From the NCBI GenBank assembly GCA_963810775.1, contig CAWEOT010000006.1, forward strand, positions 124,001 to 188,000: DNA of 64,000 bases, in the 5' to 3' direction. Shown piece after piece: positions 7,736 to 16,997 of this stretch. The number at the start of each line of letters is the position of its first letter. Within the stretch, counting starts at the first letter, position 1. The stretch is from DATBVX01 sp963810775 (GTDB taxonomy: Bacteria; Pseudomonadota; Gammaproteobacteria; Steroidobacterales; Steroidobacteraceae). The notes beneath the pieces were generated by a model. That model searched no databases. It had not been told where the DNA came from and worked only from the letters and a program-made list of their open reading frames with translations. The translations under genes and the position numbers were made by a program.

Positions 7736-8839
7736 TCACGAGTCGCTGTCGACGTATTCGGTGATCTCAAGGTCGAAGGCCGAGATTCCAACCATCTGGC
7801 GTGGCGCGCTCAATACGCGCATGCGCGTCACACCGAGATCCTGCAGGATCTGCGCGCCGATGCCGTAGGTGCGCAGCACACGCGCTCCTTCATGCCGGCT
7901 GCTGCCAGTCTTGCTCGCATCGAGTGTGCGTACTGCCTCGACCAGATCACGTGGTGTTTCCGGCTGGCGCAGGATCACCACGGCACCGCTTCCCTCCTCG
8001 GCGATACGATGCAAGGCGTCGCGCAACGGCCAGCCGCGATCACCACGGATGCCGATCACGTCGCGCAACGTGTCGGTCAGGTGCACGCGCACCAATGGCG
8101 GATTCGGTCCGTCGAGTGTTCCACGCACGAGTGCGATGTGCACGTCGCGATTCACATGATCCTCGTAGCAGCACATCCGGAAACGACCGAATTCCGTTTC
8201 CACCTCCTGCTCCGAAATGCGCTCGACCGAGCGCTCCTTTTTCAGGCGGTAACGAATCAGATCCGCGATCGACCCGACCTTCAGGCGATGCGTTTCAGCA
8301 AACTGCAGGAGTTCGGGCCCCCGTTTCATCGTGCCGTCGTCGTTGACGATCTCACACAGGATGCCCGTAAAGGTGCGAAAGCCGGCAAGGCGCACGAGGT
8401 CGACGGTCGCTTCCGTGTGACCCGCACGGCACAGCACTCCACCTTCCGTATAACGTAGCGGAAAGATGTGACCGGGCCGGGCGAAGTCATCCGGCTGCGA
8501 AGCCGGATCGGCGAGCGCACGAATGGTCTTGGCGCGATCGTGCGCGGAGATGCCGGTGGTGGTGCCGTGCCGATAGTCGACGGAGATCGTGAAGGCCGTG
8601 CGATGTGATTCGGTGTTCTCCGGCACCATTTGCGGCAGGCGCAACTCCTGCAGCCGCTCGCGCAACATCGGTTGACAGATGATGCCGCTGGTGTAGCGCA
8701 CGAAAAATGCCACCGCCTCCGCCGTAGCAGCCTCTCCCGCCATGATCAGGTCCGCCTCGTTCTCGCGCGCCTCGTCGTCCATGATGACGACCATGCGCCC
8801 CGCGCGAACCTCGCCAATGATCTCGTCGATGCTGTTCAT
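7736..8839 (-). CDS. ribB: 3,4-dihydroxy-2-butanone-4-phosphate synthase with degenerate GTP cyclohydrolase II domain (RibBX type)
   Basis: A 367-residue protein from the ATG at 8839. Residues 1-200 are a complete DHBP synthase: DDEARENEADLIMAGE, the TTTGIS loop, and RAGHTEATVDL. It makes the four-carbon riboflavin precursor from ribulose 5-phosphate. Residues 205-365 look like a GTP cyclohydrolase II (RibA) domain, ending with RTYGIGAQILQDLGVTRMRVL. However, the zinc-binding cysteine cluster (SxCxTGDVxGSxRCDC) is replaced by a cysteine-free VHLTDTLRDVIG segment, so that activity should be lost. This matches the RibBX variant known in Proteobacteria; a separate ribA is expected elsewhere. No FMN riboswitch was seen upstream. 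Confidence 0.93.
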   Translation of the reverse strand: MNSIDEIIGEVRAGRMVVIMDDEARENEADLIMAGEAATAEAVAFFVRYTSGIICQPMLRERLQELRLPQMVPENTESHRTAFTISVDYRHGTTTGISAHDRAKTIRALADPASQPDDFARPGHIFPLRYTEGGVLCRAGHTEATVDLVRLAGFRTFTGILCEIVNDDGTMKRGPELLQFAETHRLKVGSIADLIRYRLKKERSVERISEQEVETEFGRFRMCCYEDHVNRDVHIALVRGTLDGPNPPLVRVHLTDTLRDVIGIRGDRGWPLRDALHRIAEEGSGAVVILRQPETPRDLVEAVRTLDASKTGSSRHEGARVLRTYGIGAQILQDLGVTRMRVLSAPRQMVGISAFDLEITEYVDSDS

Positions 8840-9068
8840 GGCCTGAATTCTGCCAGACGCTCCGGGTATCGTGGGGTGGTCATCGAGGTAGCGCGCTGCA
8901 GAATGACAAGCGGGCACATCTGGCGTATGTACTTTGGCGTCTCATCAGCACGGCCAAGCGGTCGCCCCCGAGAACCCTGACTACTCGCCCACCGATTACG
9001 AACGAATCGCCTATTGCCTAGTCGGAGTCGAGTACGCTTTCACCCAAACCCGATCGAGGGACCGATCC

Positions 9069-9278
9069 ATGAAGACCACCGTTGTCAAACTGACCGGCAT
9101 CGTCACGTACATCAACGAACAGGGGGTACGTATCACCGCGGCGCCAGGTGTGTATCGTATTCACGAGCTCAGGGACGGCTCGGCGGAGTTGGACAATGGA
9201 CAGGGCTTTACCTTCGTTCTGACAGCGCGTGAACGGGCGCAATACGAAAGAGATGGGAAGGTCAAGCCGGCGTCGTAG
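9069..9278 (+). CDS. Hypothetical small protein (69 residues)
   Basis: The ATG at 9069 is preceded by GAGGGA seven bases upstream, a good ribosome binding site. The predicted product is short, soluble and beta-rich (KTTVVKLTGIVTYINEQGVRIT), with a charged C-terminus and no signal peptide or cysteines. I do not recognise the family. It lies on the plus strand between the M14 carboxypeptidase and ribB, both on the minus strand, so it interrupts the riboflavin operon. The roughly 230-bp gap from ribB to this gene shows no other gene. Confidence 0.5.
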   Translation: MKTTVVKLTGIVTYINEQGVRITAAPGVYRIHELRDGSAELDNGQGFTFVLTARERAQYERDGKVKPAS

Positions 9279-9304
9279 GACAACAACAGGCTAACCCTGA
9301 ACAA

Positions 9305-10666
9305 CTACTTCGCCTTCAGGCAGAACTCGAGCAGGCCCGCAGTGACTTCCCGCATCACTTTGCGCATTTCGTCGTACGGCGGATGGAACGGTGTCTTCGC
9401 GCGGATTCGGCCCCACTCCATCGTGTAGGAAATAATCTTGCCCATCGTGGCGTCGGTAAGGTGGCGACTGTACGCATAGTCATCGGATGACGCCGTGGTT
9501 GGATAGAGGCCGACGGACTGCTGCAATCGGTACTCGCGGCCGCGCACAAGCCGGATTGCACCGGCCATGGCCTGGCCCATGCGCAGAGCTTCTTTAAGGT
9601 CGGCCCGACGGATGTGCTCGCGATACACGTTGTCGTGGATCAGCCCCCGCTTGCCGTCATAGGCGCGATTCCTGAAAGACATCTTGGGGTCGTGGGTCTG
9701 GTTTTCGTCAGTGCCCCAGCTGTGGAGGATGGTTTCGCCGTAGCTGTGCAGGTCGACGAAGTAGCGGATGTTCGCAAACCGGTCGAGCAGCCAGATGACG
9801 TTGCGCGTCTCGGGCTCGGAGGCCGGGCGGGTACCCACGTACGTCTCGTAGTCGCCCGGCTTGAATGAGCTCTGCACGGTGCCCGGGGCGAAGTGGCGAT
9901 CGAACCGCCACAGGAATGGGAAGTTGCGGTTGAGATCCACACCTACGCATTGGTGGCCGCGTCCACGCGGAGCGGGTCGCCGGTTCTTTCGCCACATCGG
10001 GTGGCGCTCCATGCTGAAGCGCCGGCCATCGGGGTTCACCTGCGGAAAAATGATCACGTCCCTGGTTTCGACGATCTGGCGGATCTGCGCGGCCGTGAAG
10101 GCCTTCCTTCCGAGCCGAATGCCCTTGCCGTCGCGGTAGGCTGCCAGCAGCCGCATCGCGAAGTAGACGAGGATGTCGGGGCTGCCCCACTCTCGCCCGT
10201 GAACGCCGCCGATGAAGCAAACGGCCGTGCGTCTCTTGCCGCTGCCTTTACCGATTCTCACCGCGTGGCAGCGTCGCTTCTCCCAGGTCAGGTGGGGCAA
10301 CGCGACGCGCTCGAAGTAGTCGGCGTGGTTGCGTACGCCGAGCTCCATGCAACGCTCGATCTCGTCGGCCGTGAGGTAACCCCCACCCCAGATGACATCT
10401 CCATAGCGTCCGCGTTTGAGCCGGGCTTGTACCGCCGCGCGGCCTTCCGCCTGCCGCTCTCGATCGCGGACGTCCACCTTCTCGATGCGCGTGACGCCAT
10501 AGCCTTGTCGCTGCAGCCACGCGATCTTCTCGGCAGGAACAAAGGCATCGACAACGATGCCCCGCTTCTCCTCGCGATAACCAACGACGACGACCCGGAG
10601 CTTGGTTCCCAGTTCCGTCAGGTGGCGACGGTCGCGTCCCGTCACCGCAACATGATAGAGAGCCAA
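9305..10666 (-). CDS. M14 family zinc carboxypeptidase
   Basis: A 453-residue metallocarboxypeptidase. Zinc ligands are in GGVHGREW (H156, E159) and FVDLHSYGE (H307). GVDLNRNF (about 242-249) gives the substrate-binding Asn-Arg pair, and E417 in YTMEWG is the expected catalytic glutamate. The first 120 residues form a separate N-terminal region that may be a prodomain, but no signal peptide is visible, so export is not supported. It would remove C-terminal residues from peptides. It sits between ribE (23 bp upstream) and ribB, where gammaproteobacterial rib operons normally have no peptidase, suggesting insertion into the operon. Confidence 0.88.
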   Translation of the reverse strand: MALYHVAVTGRDRRHLTELGTKLRVVVVGYREEKRGIVVDAFVPAEKIAWLQRQGYGVTRIEKVDVRDRERQAEGRAAVQARLKRGRYGDVIWGGGYLTADEIERCMELGVRNHADYFERVALPHLTWEKRRCHAVRIGKGSGKRRTAVCFIGGVHGREWGSPDILVYFAMRLLAAYRDGKGIRLGRKAFTAAQIRQIVETRDVIIFPQVNPDGRRFSMERHPMWRKNRRPAPRGRGHQCVGVDLNRNFPFLWRFDRHFAPGTVQSSFKPGDYETYVGTRPASEPETRNVIWLLDRFANIRYFVDLHSYGETILHSWGTDENQTHDPKMSFRNRAYDGKRGLIHDNVYREHIRRADLKEALRMGQAMAGAIRLVRGREYRLQQSVGLYPTTASSDDYAYSRHLTDATMGKIISYTMEWGRIRAKTPFHPPYDEMRKVMREVTAGLLEFCLKAK

Positions 10667-10689
10667 AGCATCTCCTCAGTTCGGGTCGA

Positions 10690-11292
10690 TCACTGTGCGA
10701 TCGACTGCCCCAGCAGACGCTCGACGTAGCGAGCGATCAGGTCGACTTCGAGATTTGCGAGCGCACCCGGAGTGAGATCGCCGAGTGTCGTCACCGCGAG
10801 CGTATGCGGGATGATATTTACGCCAAAACGCTCGCCCGCGACGTCGTTGACCGTGAGGCTGACACCGTCGATGCAGATCGAACCCTTGCGCGCCACGTAA
10901 CGGGTGAGTTCGGGCGCCAGCTCGAATTCGAAGCGTTCAGAGCGTCCGTCGGCGTGGCGCGAGACGAGCCGGCCGACACCGTCAACATGCCCAGAGACCA
11001 GGTGTCCCCCAATGGGCTCTCCTGCCTCAAGCGCCAGCTCCAGATTGACGCGGCCTTGCGGCGCAAGATCCTTGAGGGTCGTGCGCGCCAAGGTTTCGCG
11101 TGACACATCCGTCGCAAGGGTCGAGTTGGTGATCTCGATAACGGTGAGACATACCCCGCTCACCGCAATGCTGTCGCCAATGCGCACACGAGTCAGGTCA
11201 AGTCCGCTGGCATCGATGAGAAGCCGCAAATCGCCGCCACGTTCCTGCCGAGCGCTGAGGGTCCCGATCTTCTGAATGATTCCCGAGAACAT
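10690..11292 (-). CDS. ribE: Riboflavin synthase, alpha subunit
   Basis: A 200-residue protein made of two lumazine-binding barrels. It dismutates two 6,7-dimethyl-8-ribityllumazine molecules to riboflavin. Repeated motifs are MFSGII at the start, IGDSIAVSGVCLTV in the first half and KGSICIDGVSLTVNDV in the second. GGHLVSGHVDG lies between. It follows ribD by 7 bp, in the standard ribD-ribE order. Confidence 0.97.
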   Translation of the reverse strand: MFSGIIQKIGTLSARQERGGDLRLLIDASGLDLTRVRIGDSIAVSGVCLTVIEITNSTLATDVSRETLARTTLKDLAPQGRVNLELALEAGEPIGGHLVSGHVDGVGRLVSRHADGRSERFEFELAPELTRYVARKGSICIDGVSLTVNDVAGERFGVNIIPHTLAVTTLGDLTPGALANLEVDLIARYVERLLGQSIAQ

Positions 11293-11299
11293 TGCTCGC

Positions 11300-12400
11300 C
11301 TATGCCTCGTGCTCCGCTACTATCCGCAGATCGGCGCCAATTCTACGCACGTCCCGAAAGCGCAGTTTCACGCGTTCCTGGAGCGTGGCTAGCGGTTCGA
11401 GCGCGAACATCGCCTGAGCCGACGAACCGAGAACGCAAGGTGCAATGTATGCGACGATCTCATTGACGTAGCCCGCATCTAGCAATGCGCCCGCCAGGCG
11501 CGGCCCCGATTCGACCCACACTTCATTCACTTCCATCTGCGCAAGTCGTGCCATCAACGCGCCGAGATCGAGTCCACGTGAATCGCAACGCAGATTCTCT
11601 ACTGTGACGCCGCGGGCTTCGAGCTGGGCTCGCCGCGAAGCATCGGCGCCGGTAAAGATGAGTGCTCGCCCCGGCGCATCGAGGATGCGTGCATCGAGCG
11701 GAATGCGCAGCTGCGTGTCGAGCACGACTCGCAATGGCTGCCGCGCTTGTGTCTCCGGCCCCGACAATCGCGCGTCGAGGCGGGGATCATCCTTCAGGAC
11801 CGTTCCGGAGCCTGTCAGTATCACGGAGCTGCGCGCACGCCATTGCTGCACATCGGCACGCGATTCCTCGCTCGTGATCCAACGACTCTCGCCATCGGCG
11901 AGCGCAGTGCGGCCGTCGAGACTTGCGCCGAGCTTGACACGCACCCACGGCAGCCCGTGCTCCATGCGGCGGATATAGCCGGGATTGAGAGCGCGGGCGG
12001 CAGCCTCGCACAGGCCCGATTCCACACTCACGCCCGCATCCCTGAGGCGCGCGATACCCGAGCCGCGTACGCGCGGGTTCGGATCGACCATCGCGCATAC
12101 CACGCGTCTGATACCAGCCCGCAGCAGCGCATCCACGCAGGGCGGCGTGCGCCCGAAGTGTGTGCACGGCTCCAGCGTTACGTAAATGTCTGCGCCACGG
12201 CTCGCTTCACCGGCGCCACGCAGTGCCACGATCTCGGCGTGCGCTTCACCCGCGCGCTCGTGCCAGCCTTCGCCGATGATCTTCTGCTCTCGCGCCACGA
12301 CGCTGCCGACCCGAGGATTGGGATCGGTCGTGTTGAGCCCGCGTTCGGCAAGCTCGAGTGCGCGCAGCATGCAGCGCTGATCGAATTCGCTGAATGACAC
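11300..12400 (-). CDS. ribD: Bifunctional pyrimidine deaminase / reductase RibD
   Basis: A 366-residue, two-domain enzyme of the early riboflavin pathway. The N-terminal deaminase domain shows HAEIVAL and PCTHFGRTPPC, the zinc site of the cytidine-deaminase fold. The C-terminal domain (from about residue 145, VRVKLGASLDGRTAL) is the NADPH-dependent reductase. The start codon is GTG at 12400, three bases after the nrdR stop. The nrdR-ribD junction is conserved across many Proteobacteria. Confidence 0.97.
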   Translation of the reverse strand: MSFSEFDQRCMLRALELAERGLNTTDPNPRVGSVVAREQKIIGEGWHERAGEAHAEIVALRGAGEASRGADIYVTLEPCTHFGRTPPCVDALLRAGIRRVVCAMVDPNPRVRGSGIARLRDAGVSVESGLCEAAARALNPGYIRRMEHGLPWVRVKLGASLDGRTALADGESRWITSEESRADVQQWRARSSVILTGSGTVLKDDPRLDARLSGPETQARQPLRVVLDTQLRIPLDARILDAPGRALIFTGADASRRAQLEARGVTVENLRCDSRGLDLGALMARLAQMEVNEVWVESGPRLAGALLDAGYVNEIVAYIAPCVLGSSAQAMFALEPLATLQERVKLRFRDVRRIGADLRIVAEHEA

Positions 12401-12403
12401 GAG

Positions 12404-12946
12404 TCAGCCTTTCTTGTCTTTTTCGCTGCCGGTGGTGGCCGCGCCACCTGCGCCCGGCAGGAGCGAGAGCTGATCAGCGCTTCCTTCACGGCGACGACGG
12501 TGTCGCAAGCGCTCGATTTCCTCGCGAAACGCCTCGACATCCTGGAAGCTGCGATAGACGGAAGCGAAACGCACGTACGCGACCTCATCGAGATGACGCA
12601 GCTCTTCCATCACCAGCTCGCCGATCTGGCGCGCCTGCACTTCGCGCTCGCCGAGATTGCGGATCTTGTGGCAAATCCGGCTGACGGTTTCTTCGACGGC
12701 TTCGCTGCTGACCGGTCGCTTCTCCAGTGCCTTGAGGATCCCCGTACGCAATTTGTGCTCATCGAACGGCTCGCGAGCCCGATCGCCCTTGACGACTTGC
12801 GGCATGACGAGTTCGGCCGTCTCGAAGGTGGTGAAGCGCTCCGCGCACTTCAGACATTCGCGCCGCCGGCGGATCTGGGTTCCCTCGCCGGCGAGTCGCG
12901 AGTCGATCACCTTGGTTTCTTCATGTGCGCAGAACGGGCAATGCAT
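12404..12946 (-). CDS. nrdR: Transcriptional repressor NrdR
   Basis: A 180-residue repressor of ribonucleotide reductase genes. The N-terminal zinc ribbon uses C3, C6, C31 and C34 (MHCPFC and ECLKC), followed by RFTTFE. The ATP-cone domain covers about residues 48-140 and senses ATP versus dATP. A low-complexity tail of about 30 residues extends beyond the usual 150. It lies between glyA and ribD on the minus strand. No nrd genes are in the window. Confidence 0.97.
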   Translation of the reverse strand: MHCPFCAHEETKVIDSRLAGEGTQIRRRRECLKCAERFTTFETAELVMPQVVKGDRAREPFDEHKLRTGILKALEKRPVSSEAVEETVSRICHKIRNLGEREVQARQIGELVMEELRHLDEVAYVRFASVYRSFQDVEAFREEIERLRHRRRREGSADQLSLLPGAGGAATTGSEKDKKG

Positions 12947-12976
12947 GTGGGAGCATTCCGCACCGCCGCGGATACC

Positions 12977-14230
12977 TCAGGCGTACACGGGGAAACGGTG
13001 GCACAGGTCGATCACCGCACGCTGCACACGCTTGAGTGTTGCTTCGGCGGTGGGCTCAGCGAGCACATCTGCGATCCAGTGGCTGACTTGCTCGACTTCC
13101 GCCTCGCGAAAGCCACGCGTGGTGATTGCGGGTGTGCCCAGGCGCAGCCCGCTGGTCACCATCGGTGGGCGCGGGTCGTTCGGCACCGCGTTCTTGTTCA
13201 CAGTGATATTCGCGCGGTCGAGTGCGGCGTCGGCGTCCTTGCCAGTAATGTTCTTGTCGATGAGATCGAGCAGGAACAGGTGGTTATCAGTGCCACCGGA
13301 CACGATCTTGTGTCCGCGCTCGATCAGCACCCGGCACATGGTGCGGGCGTTGTTCAGAACCTGGCGCTGATAGTCCGCAAACTCAGGCTGCAGCGCCTCG
13401 AGCAAAGCGACAGCCTTTGCGGCGATCACGTGCATCAGCGGGCCGCCTTGCGTACCCGGAAATACCAGCGAATTGAGCTTCTTTTCAAGCTCCGGGTTGG
13501 CACGCGCCAGGATCATGCCGCCGCGTGGACCGCGCAACGTCTTGTGGGTCGTGGTGGTCGTGACATCCGCGATCGACACCGGGTTTGGATACAGGCCCAC
13601 GGCGCACAGCCCCGCAACGTGTGCCATGTCGACCAGCAGGTAGGCGCCGACCGCATCGGCGATTTGCCGGAAGCGCGGAAAGTCGATGACCCGGGAATAC
13701 GCGGAGAATCCCGCGATGATCAGCTTGGGGCGATGCTCGTGCGCGAGTCTTTCCACCTGTGCGTAGTCGATGAGCCCGGTCTCAGGAACGAGTCCGTACT
13801 GAACTGCCTTGAAGTAGCGGCCGGAGAAATTGACCTTGGCGCCGTGTGTCAGATGCCCGCCCTGATCGAGGCTCATGCCGAGCAGCGTATCGCCCGGGTT
13901 GATGAGCGCGAAATAGGCAGCCGCATTGGCTTGTGAGCCGGAATGCGGTTGCACGTTCGCATACGCGGCACCGAATAGCTTTTTCGCCCGATCGATGGCG
14001 AGCTGTTCGGCGACGTCTACGAATTCGCAGCCGCCGTAGTAGCGCTTGCCCGGATAGCCCTCCGCGTACTTGTTAGTCAGCACCGAGCCTTGCGTCTCGA
14101 GCACGCGGGGGCTGGCGTAGTTCTCCGAGGCGATCAGTTCCAGGTGCTCTTCCTGGCGGCGACGCTCGCCGTCAAGCGCTCGCTTAAGCTCGGGATCGAA
14201 ATCACTCACCGTCATCTTCGCATCGAACAT
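12977..14230 (-). CDS. glyA: Serine hydroxymethyltransferase
   Basis: A 417-residue PLP enzyme interconverting serine and glycine with tetrahydrofolate, the main one-carbon source of the cell. The segments LIASENYAS, KYAEGYPGKRYYGGC and TTTTHKTLRGPRGG (with the PLP lysine) are diagnostic. A GGAGTG ribosome binding site precedes the ATG at 14230. It lies 30 bp upstream of nrdR on the same strand, a frequent glyA-nrdR-ribD arrangement. Confidence 0.98.
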   Translation of the reverse strand: MFDAKMTVSDFDPELKRALDGERRRQEEHLELIASENYASPRVLETQGSVLTNKYAEGYPGKRYYGGCEFVDVAEQLAIDRAKKLFGAAYANVQPHSGSQANAAAYFALINPGDTLLGMSLDQGGHLTHGAKVNFSGRYFKAVQYGLVPETGLIDYAQVERLAHEHRPKLIIAGFSAYSRVIDFPRFRQIADAVGAYLLVDMAHVAGLCAVGLYPNPVSIADVTTTTTHKTLRGPRGGMILARANPELEKKLNSLVFPGTQGGPLMHVIAAKAVALLEALQPEFADYQRQVLNNARTMCRVLIERGHKIVSGGTDNHLFLLDLIDKNITGKDADAALDRANITVNKNAVPNDPRPPMVTSGLRLGTPAITTRGFREAEVEQVSHWIADVLAEPTAEATLKRVQRAVIDLCHRFPVYA

Positions 14231-14262
14231 CGGTCACTCCACAAACCGGGCTGAAGAGTTTA

Positions 14263-15225
14263 TCAGTCGGACTCGACCAGCGAGCGCACGACGCGGGTCC
14301 AGGCGCGCGCGAGGTTACGCCGGTTGTAGCCGCCTCCGCCCATCGCCAAGAGTCGTCCCTGTGCCGAGCGATTCGCCTGCGCACACAATCGGGCCGCGGC
14401 ATGTGCATGTGCCTCTTCGGAGAGTCGCAGGTGCGTGATCGGATCGCCCTCGAGGCTGTCCGCGCCGCACTGGAACAGGATGAACTCCGGTTTGGATTCC
14501 TCGAGATAGGCCTCGATGCGAGCCCAGGCGCCATGAAATTCGCCATCGCCCGCGCCGGGCGGCAGCGGCAGATTCAGCTTGGTGCCCTTGGCGCGCCCGA
14601 CTCCCGTTTCGGAAGCGGCACCGGTGCCCGGGTAAAGGTACCGGCCATCTTCGTGGATGTCGGCGAACAGCAGGTACGGATCATCTTCGAAACTGTAGAA
14701 CACTCCATCGCCGTGATGAGCATCGATGTCGACGTATGCCACGCGCTTCAATCCGAAGCGGCTGCGCAGAATCTCGGCGGCCACTCCACAATCATTGAAG
14801 ACGCAAAATCCGGCGGCGTGACCACGCGAGGCATGATGCAGGCCGGCGATCGGAATGAAGGCGCGCTGCGCCTCACCCGACATGATCGCTTCTACCGCGG
14901 TCAGGGTCGCCCCGACCACGTTGCTCGCCGCCTCGAATATGCCCCGGTATGCAGGTGTGTCGCCGGCATCGAGATAGCCCTGCCCGATGGCGGAGCGCTC
15001 CTCAACCAGATCGATATAGGCGGACGTGTGGAATGTCGCGAGCTCCTCGCGTGTGGCGGTGCGTGGCTCAAGTATTCGTACGGCTGCGTCGAGTGACTCC
15101 GCCTTCAGCTCTCGCATGAAGGCATCATGACGGTCATAGCCGAACGGATGCCCGTCGCCAAACCCGTAGCGCGCGATCTTTTCGCCGGCGACGAGCGCCA
15201 CCGGTGAGCGCGTGGATTGCGCCAT
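14263..15225 (-). CDS. Histone deacetylase family protein (AcuC-like)
   Basis: A 320-residue zinc hydrolase of the arginase/deacetylase fold. The catalytic features are HHASRGHAAGFCVFND (paired histidines), YVDIDAHHGDGV (zinc-binding Asp and His) and the glycine-rich MGGGGYN near the C-terminus. Bacterial members remove acetyl groups from proteins or from small molecules such as polyamines; which substrate is used here cannot be decided. Its ATG is about 100 bp from the ettA start, in divergent orientation, and glyA follows 32 bp downstream. Confidence 0.92.
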   Translation of the reverse strand: MAQSTRSPVALVAGEKIARYGFGDGHPFGYDRHDAFMRELKAESLDAAVRILEPRTATREELATFHTSAYIDLVEERSAIGQGYLDAGDTPAYRGIFEAASNVVGATLTAVEAIMSGEAQRAFIPIAGLHHASRGHAAGFCVFNDCGVAAEILRSRFGLKRVAYVDIDAHHGDGVFYSFEDDPYLLFADIHEDGRYLYPGTGAASETGVGRAKGTKLNLPLPPGAGDGEFHGAWARIEAYLEESKPEFILFQCGADSLEGDPITHLRLSEEAHAHAAARLCAQANRSAQGRLLAMGGGGYNRRNLARAWTRVVRSLVESD

Positions 15226-15323
15226 CGGACTTCAACACCCCCCAAGCGGACGCGGTAGCCTAACACACGGGGGTTAGTGGATAATGCGCGGCCTTTTTTC
15301 CAGCCCAGCCACTACTTCACAGC

Positions 15324-16997
15324 ATGGCCCAATACATCTACACCATGAACCGGGTATCCAAGGTGGTACCCCCGAAGCGCGTCATCCTGCGCGATATTTC
15401 CCTGAGCTTTTTCCCGGGCGCCAAGATTGGCGTGCTCGGCCTGAACGGTGCCGGCAAGTCGACGCTGCTGAAGATCATGGCGGGCCTCGATGCGGAGATC
15501 GAAGGCGAGGCGCGTCCGCAGCCAGGGATCAGGATTGGCTATCTCCAGCAGGAGCCGCAGCTCGACGCCACCCGGGATGTGCGCTCGATCGTGACCGAAG
15601 GCGTGGGCGAGACGCAGAAGCTGATCGACCGCTTCAACGCCATCAGCGACAGGTTTGCCGAGCCCGTGTCGGATGAGGAGATGCAAAAACTCCTGGACGA
15701 GCAAGCCAGGCTCCAGGACGCCATCGATGCCGTGCAGGGGTGGGAGCTGGAACGCAAACTCGAAATCGCCGCGGATGCGCTGCGCCTGCCGCCGTGGGAT
15801 GCCAAGGTGTCGACGCTGTCGGGCGGTGAGCGGCGACGCGTGGCGTTGTGCCGATTGCTGCTGTCGCAGCCCGATATGCTGTTGCTCGATGAGCCCACGA
15901 ATCATCTCGACGCTGAATCCGTGGCATGGCTCGAGCGCTATCTGGAGGAATATCCAAGCACCGTCATCGCGGTGACCCACGATCGCTATTTCCTCGACAA
16001 TGTCGCGGGCTGGATTCTCGAGCTCGATCGTGGCTACGGCATTCCGTGGCAGGGAAACTATTCTTCGTGGCTCGAACAGAAGGACGCACGCCTGCAGCAG
16101 GAGGAACGGCAACAGGACGCGTTGCGCAAGTCACTGCAGAGGGAACTCGAGTGGGTGCGTGCGAATCCCAAAGCACGCCAGGCCAAGAGCAAGGCGCGCG
16201 TACAACGCTATGAAGAGCTCGCCTCGACGGAATTCCAGAAGCGCAACGAGACCAACGAGATTTACATTCCACCCGGCCCGCGACTCGGTGAACTCGTGGT
16301 GGAGGTCAAGAATCTGCGCAAGGGATTCGGCGATCGACTGCTGATCGACGATCTCAGCTTTCGCCTGCCCGCCGGTGGCATTGTCGGGATCATCGGGCCC
16401 AATGGCGCGGGCAAGACGACCTTGTTTCACATGTTGACTGGCGTCGAAAAGCCCGATGCCGGCGAAATCCGCGTCGGCCCGAGCGTGAAGCTCGCGTACG
16501 TCGACCAGTCACGCCAGTCGCTCAACGATGCGAACAGCGTCTGGACGGAGATTTCCGAAGGACAGGACCTGATCCGCGTCGGCGGCTACGAGACCCCATC
16601 ACGCGGCTACGTCGGGCGATTCAACTTCCGCGGTGTGCAGCAGCAGCAGTTGATCGGCGAGCTCTCGGGCGGCGAGCGCAATCGCGTGCACCTCGCCAAG
16701 GTCCTGCGCACCGGCGGCAACGTGTTGCTGCTCGACGAGCCGACCAACGACCTCGATGTCGAGACGCTGCGGGCGCTGGAGGAAGCGCTGCTGGCATTTC
16801 CGGGCTGCGCAGTGGTCATCTCACACGATCGCTGGTTCCTGGACCGAATCGCGACCCATATCCTCGCATTCGAAGGCAATTCCGAGGTCGTGTGGTTCGA
16901 GGGTAACTACGCGGAATATGTCGTGGACCTTCATCGTCGCCGCGGTACCGACGCGGACCAGCCGCACCGCATCCGCTACAAGCCGCTCAACACTTGA
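15324..16997 (+). CDS. ettA: Energy-dependent translational throttle protein EttA (ABC-F)
   Basis: A 557-residue ABC-F protein that binds the ribosomal E site and gates the first elongation step according to the ATP/ADP ratio. Two ATPase domains are seen: Walker A GLNGAGKST and GPNGAGKTT, signatures LSGGE(R), and Walker B LLLDEPTN twice. Between them lies the charged interdomain linker (WVRANPKARQAKSKAR). There is no membrane domain. MAQYIYTMNRVSKVVPPKR at the N-terminus is characteristic of EttA rather than Uup or YheS. Its 3' end overlaps hutG convergently by 11 bp. Confidence 0.97.
   Translation: MAQYIYTMNRVSKVVPPKRVILRDISLSFFPGAKIGVLGLNGAGKSTLLKIMAGLDAEIEGEARPQPGIRIGYLQQEPQLDATRDVRSIVTEGVGETQKLIDRFNAISDRFAEPVSDEEMQKLLDEQARLQDAIDAVQGWELERKLEIAADALRLPPWDAKVSTLSGGERRRVALCRLLLSQPDMLLLDEPTNHLDAESVAWLERYLEEYPSTVIAVTHDRYFLDNVAGWILELDRGYGIPWQGNYSSWLEQKDARLQQEERQQDALRKSLQRELEWVRANPKARQAKSKARVQRYEELASTEFQKRNETNEIYIPPGPRLGELVVEVKNLRKGFGDRLLIDDLSFRLPAGGIVGIIGPNGAGKTTLFHMLTGVEKPDAGEIRVGPSVKLAYVDQSRQSLNDANSVWTEISEGQDLIRVGGYETPSRGYVGRFNFRGVQQQQLIGELSGGERNRVHLAKVLRTGGNVLLLDEPTNDLDVETLRALEEALLAFPGCAVVISHDRWFLDRIATHILAFEGNSEVVWFEGNYAEYVVDLHRRRGTDADQPHRIRYKPLNT

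Noticed and set aside
8840..9068. Possible FMN riboswitch ahead of ribB
   Set aside because: I looked for the conserved RFN core segments on the minus strand and found none.
12500..13936. 478-codon open frame opposite nrdR and glyA
   Set aside because: It runs antisense through two well-conserved genes and has the Arg/His/Asp-rich composition of a GC-driven shadow frame. No homology or ribosome site is recognisable.
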